Below, piece by piece: positions 5,898-8,065 of a stretch of DNA of 8,065 nt. The notes below the pieces were generated by a model. The model was not told the origin of the DNA, did no database searches, and saw nothing but the letters and a program-made list of their open reading frames with translations. Made by a program: the position numbers and the translations under genes. Source of the DNA: an uncultured Collinsella sp. Its GTDB lineage: Bacteria; Actinomycetota; Coriobacteriia; Coriobacteriales; Coriobacteriaceae. Within the stretch, counting starts at the first letter, position 1, and each line of letters opens with the position of its first letter. The DNA is taken from contig CAUGNQ010000071.1 in the NCBI GenBank assembly GCA_959600835.1, positions 1 through 8,065 on the forward strand, written 5' to 3'.

Positions 5898-5926
5898 GGG
5901 ACAAATACTACTGATTATTTTGTCCC
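5898..5926. repeat. Inverted repeat spanning the sufU stop codon
   Basis: GGGACAAA (5898-5905) and TTTGTCCC (5919-5926) form a perfect 8-bp inverted repeat with a 13-nt spacer that contains the sufU stop. On the - strand it is followed by AAATCTTAAG, so it is not a good terminator alone. With the hairpin at 5847-5879 it would give the suf transcript a double 3' hairpin. Confidence 0.45.
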
Positions 5927-6342
5927 GTGAGCATGCCGTCGAGGGTGCGCCAGGCGAGCTCGGCGCATTTGACGCGGGCGGGCATGTGCGAGATGTCCTG
6001 GAGCTGGGCGGCCTCGTCCAGGTCTTCCAAGTCCTCCTCGGAGAGCTGCTCGCCGCGGATCATGGCGAGGAAGAGCTCTGCCAAGCGGCGAGCTTCCTCG
6101 ACGGTCTCGCCGGTGATGAGGTCGGCCATGATGTCGGCGCTTGCCTGGCTGATGGCGCAGCCGTGGCCGGTAAAGGAGGCCTCCTCGATCACGTTGTTCT
6201 CGACACGTAGCTGCAAGGTGAGCTCGTCTCCGCAGCTGGGGTTGATGCCGTCGTGCTCGTGCGTGGGGGCGTCCATCTCGTACTTGTAGTCGGGGTGCGA
6301 GTTGTGCTCCATAAACGTGGTGGAGGTGTACAGATTACCCAT
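5908..6342 (-). CDS. sufU: SufU, zinc-dependent sulfurtransferase of the SUF system
   Basis: The product is 144 residues, close to B. subtilis SufU. The start at 6340-6342 overlaps the end of sufS by 8 nt (ATGGGTAA), with GGAGC about 8 nt upstream; a longer open frame into sufS is not used. Cys37 and Asp39 in NPSCGDELTL, Cys62 in GHGCAISQASADIM and Cys126 in RVKCAEL match the three cysteines and one Asp that bind zinc in SufU. The insertion between the second and third cysteine (about residues 95-120, acidic EEDLEDLDEAAQ) is the feature that separates SufU from IscU. In Gram-positive SUF systems SufU accepts persulfide sulfur from the SufS active-site cysteine through ligand exchange at zinc and passes it on to SufB. 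Acts in the cytoplasm. It is the last gene of the operon. Confidence 0.93.
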   Translation of the reverse strand: MGNLYTSTTFMEHNSHPDYKYEMDAPTHEHDGINPSCGDELTLQLRVENNVIEEASFTGHGCAISQASADIMADLITGETVEEARRLAELFLAMIRGEQLSEEDLEDLDEAAQLQDISHMPARVKCAELAWRTLDGMLTGQNNQ

Positions 6343-7660
6343 TGAACGTGCTCCAAACGTGATGCAGGCCGGCGATGAACTTGTCGATATCGGCCTTGTC
6401 GTTGTAGAAGGCCACGCTGGCGCGGCAGCAGGCAAGGTTCTCGACGCCCAGCCAGGTGAGCAGCGGCTGCGCACAGTGGTGGCCGGCGCGAATGCAGACG
6501 CCGTCCATGTCCATGATGCTCGCTACGTCGTGCGGGTGGATGCCCTTGACGTTAAAGCTCACGACGCCGTGGTGGTTGTCCCAATAGATGGAGCCGATGA
6601 TCTGGACAAAGTCGAGCTGCATGAGTTCGCCCATCAGATAGTGGACGAGTGCCTGCTCGCGGGCCTGGATGTTCTCGTAACCCACCGTGTTGACCAGGTA
6701 ATCGAGTGCGGCGCCCGTGGCGAAGATGCCGGCGGCGTCCTGCGTGCCGGCCTCGAACTTCTCGGGGACGGGAGCCCAGACAGCGTTCTGCTCGGTGACC
6801 GAATCGATCATCTCGCCGCCGGTAAGCATGGGCGGCATGGCGTTGAGCAGGTCCATCTTGCCCCACAGCACGCCGATGCCCATGGGGCCCATGGCCTTGT
6901 GCGCACTAAAGGCAAAGAAGTCGGCGCCCAGGTCGGCCACATCGACCGGCATGTGCGGCAGCGACTGCGCGCCGTCGACGACCAGGTAGCCGCCGTACTT
7001 GTGCACGAGTTTGCCGAGGTTCTTGACCGGGTTCTCGACGCCCAGCACGTTGGAGACCTGTCCCACGGCTAGGATCTTGGTCTTGGGACCCACCTTGGCA
7101 AGAACCTCCTCGGTGGTGAGCTGGCCGGTCTTGGTGGGGTAGAGGTAGACGAGCTTGGCGCCGGTCTCGCGGCAGACCTGCTGCCACGGAATCAGGTTGG
7201 AGTGGTGCTCCATGATGGTGATGACGACCTCGTCGCCCGGTTCGAGCACTGTGGGCGCAAAGCTCTTAGCGACCAGGTTGAGCGACTCGCTCGTGTTGCG
7301 GGTGAAGACGACCTCGTTGGCCTGTGAGGCGCCGATGAGGTCAGCGATCTGCTGGCGGACCTTCGCGATGGCGTCGGTGGCCTCGACGGACAGCGAGTAC
7401 AGGCCGCGCAGGGGGTTGGCGTTCATGCGCTGGTAGAAGTCGCGTTCGGCGTCGAGCACACGGGCAGGGCGCTGCGCGGTGGCGGCGCTATCGAGGAAAG
7501 CGATCTCGGGGTGCTGCTGGAACAGCGGGAACTGGCCCTTGTAGGGGTTGGTCTCGATGTCCACGGTGGGCCAGCCGCGCGAAGCCTCGTCGCTGGCGTC
7601 GAGCTCCATGGGCTCGGGGGCAGTACAGGTGTCGCATTTAACGTGCTCGGTGTCGATCAT
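6335..7660 (-). CDS. sufS: SufS cysteine desulfurase (PLP-dependent, group II)
   Basis: The product is 441 residues. It converts L-cysteine to alanine and keeps the sulfur as an enzyme persulfide for Fe-S assembly. Visible motifs are LDSAATAQRP near residue 56, MEHHSNLIPWQ (His152 stacks on PLP by comparison with E. coli SufS His123), VDGAQ with Asp229, SAHKAMGPMGIG with the PLP lysine Lys255, RAGHHCAQPL (391-400) and CCRASVAFYN with catalytic Cys412. Compared with usual SufS proteins of about 405-410 residues, it has an N-terminal extension of roughly 30 residues that includes CDTC (9-12). The start overlaps the sufD stop by 4 bp (ATGA), with GAGGAG a few bases upstream, so translation is probably coupled. 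It overlaps sufU by 8 nt on the other side, which fits SufS-SufU acting as a pair. Confidence 0.95.
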   Translation of the reverse strand: MIDTEHVKCDTCTAPEPMELDASDEASRGWPTVDIETNPYKGQFPLFQQHPEIAFLDSAATAQRPARVLDAERDFYQRMNANPLRGLYSLSVEATDAIAKVRQQIADLIGASQANEVVFTRNTSESLNLVAKSFAPTVLEPGDEVVITIMEHHSNLIPWQQVCRETGAKLVYLYPTKTGQLTTEEVLAKVGPKTKILAVGQVSNVLGVENPVKNLGKLVHKYGGYLVVDGAQSLPHMPVDVADLGADFFAFSAHKAMGPMGIGVLWGKMDLLNAMPPMLTGGEMIDSVTEQNAVWAPVPEKFEAGTQDAAGIFATGAALDYLVNTVGYENIQAREQALVHYLMGELMQLDFVQIIGSIYWDNHHGVVSFNVKGIHPHDVASIMDMDGVCIRAGHHCAQPLLTWLGVENLACCRASVAFYNDKADIDKFIAGLHHVWSTFNG

Positions 7661-8065
7661 GCGAGCTCCTCTTCAAAGTTGTCGATCAGGTTGTTGCCTA
7701 GGCGGACGACGGCGGCGCGGGTGCGCTCGTCGGTGGCGGAAAGCGCGGCGTCCTCCAGCTTGGCGCGGATGAACAGGTCCTCGGCGGCGTTTTGGTCAAG
7801 GCCACGGCAGGCGAGGTAGAACAGCTGCTCGTCGCGGACGTGACCGATGGTGGCGCCGTGGTTGCCGGCGACGTCGTCCTCGTCACAGAGAATGACGGGA
7901 ACGGTCTTGTTGTCGACGCCCTTGTTGGCCAAAAGCACCGTCTCGCGTTCGGTGCCGGTTGCACCCTTGCAGCCGTGCACGAGGTCGATGGTGCCACGGT
8001 AGACCTTCTTGGACGTGCCGGTCAGCACGCCGTTGGCGTCGATCTCGCACTCGGTCTTGCGACCG
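7657..8065 (-). CDS. sufD: SufD-like FeS assembly protein (C-terminal part, 5' end outside the window)
   Basis: The frame runs off the right edge; 135 residues plus the stop are seen. The internal GTG at 8026-8028 is not the real start, because the frame remains coding-like beyond it (KTECEIDANG). The segment is the end of the SufB/SufD beta-helix and the C-terminal helices: KKVYRGTIDLVHG, ERETVLLANKG, VPVILCDEDDVAGNHGATIGHVRDEQLFYLACRGL, then a helical tail. The GNHGATIG histidine (residue 69 of the visible part) matches the conserved SufD His of SHGATVG, proposed to help form the cluster at the SufB-SufD interface. This favours SufD over SufB, which usually has EHEA at this place. In the complex, SufB, SufD and the ATPase SufC form the scaffold for new clusters. 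The stop overlaps the sufS start by 4 bp. sufB and sufC are expected further right. Confidence 0.87.
   Translation of the reverse strand, partial: GRKTECEIDANGVLTGTSKKVYRGTIDLVHGCKGATGTERETVLLANKGVDNKTVPVILCDEDDVAGNHGATIGHVRDEQLFYLACRGLDQNAAEDLFIRAKLEDAALSATDERTRAAVVRLGNNLIDNFEEELA

Noticed and set aside
6302..7072. 256-codon open frame on the + strand inside sufS and sufU
   Set aside because: Antisense of well-supported suf genes; composition rich in Val/His/Asp/Ala as expected for a shadow frame.
1..8065. CRISPR array, tRNA, rRNA, integrase or defence cluster
   Set aside because: No regularly spaced repeats, no tRNA cloverleaf recognised, and no nuclease, integrase or effector domain other than the RAYT transposase and the BRO-N protein.

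Overview
The window is GC-rich (about 60% by eye) and almost fully coding. The SufD-SufS-SufU gene order, the paired GGGtGRT and Fe-S scaffold genes typical of anaerobes, and the style of the FAD flavoprotein suggest an anaerobic gut actinobacterium of the class Coriobacteriia, for example Collinsella. That assignment is inference from gene content, not from a marker gene.

Layout from left to right. A strong intrinsic terminator on the + strand (2-33) belongs to a gene outside the window. Next, on the - strand, come a DinD-like BRO-N protein (76-936) and a stand-alone FAD flavoprotein of the fumarate reductase/L-aspartate oxidase fold (1098-2624). A two-gene - strand operon follows: a NifU/IscU-like scaffold (3904-4638) and then a GGGtGRT family protein (2881-3885), closed by a clear terminator at 2817-2846. 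A gap of about 400 bp (4639-5041) holds inverted repeats and precedes the only + strand gene, a RAYT-type HUH (Y1) transposase with a C-terminal helix-turn-helix (5042-5842). The right end is the 3' part of a SUF iron-sulfur assembly operon on the - strand: partial sufD, sufS and sufU (8065 down to 5908). Its genes overlap by 4 and 8 bp, and its apparent terminator (5847-5879) begins 4 nt after the transposase stop codon.

The main theme is iron-sulfur cluster biology. SufS takes sulfur from cysteine, SufU relays it, and SufD is part of the SufBCD scaffold, whose other genes (sufB, sufC) are expected beyond the right edge. On the other side of the transposase is a second, diverged U-type scaffold, with altered cysteine positions, coupled to a protein family of unknown function. 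That pair is the best candidate here for a poorly described system. It looks highly expressed from its codon use, and it may build, store or deliver a metal cluster separately from SUF.

The DinD and flavoprotein genes look like single-gene units with no clear link to the Fe-S genes. No CRISPR array, tRNA, rRNA, integrase or prophage signature was seen.
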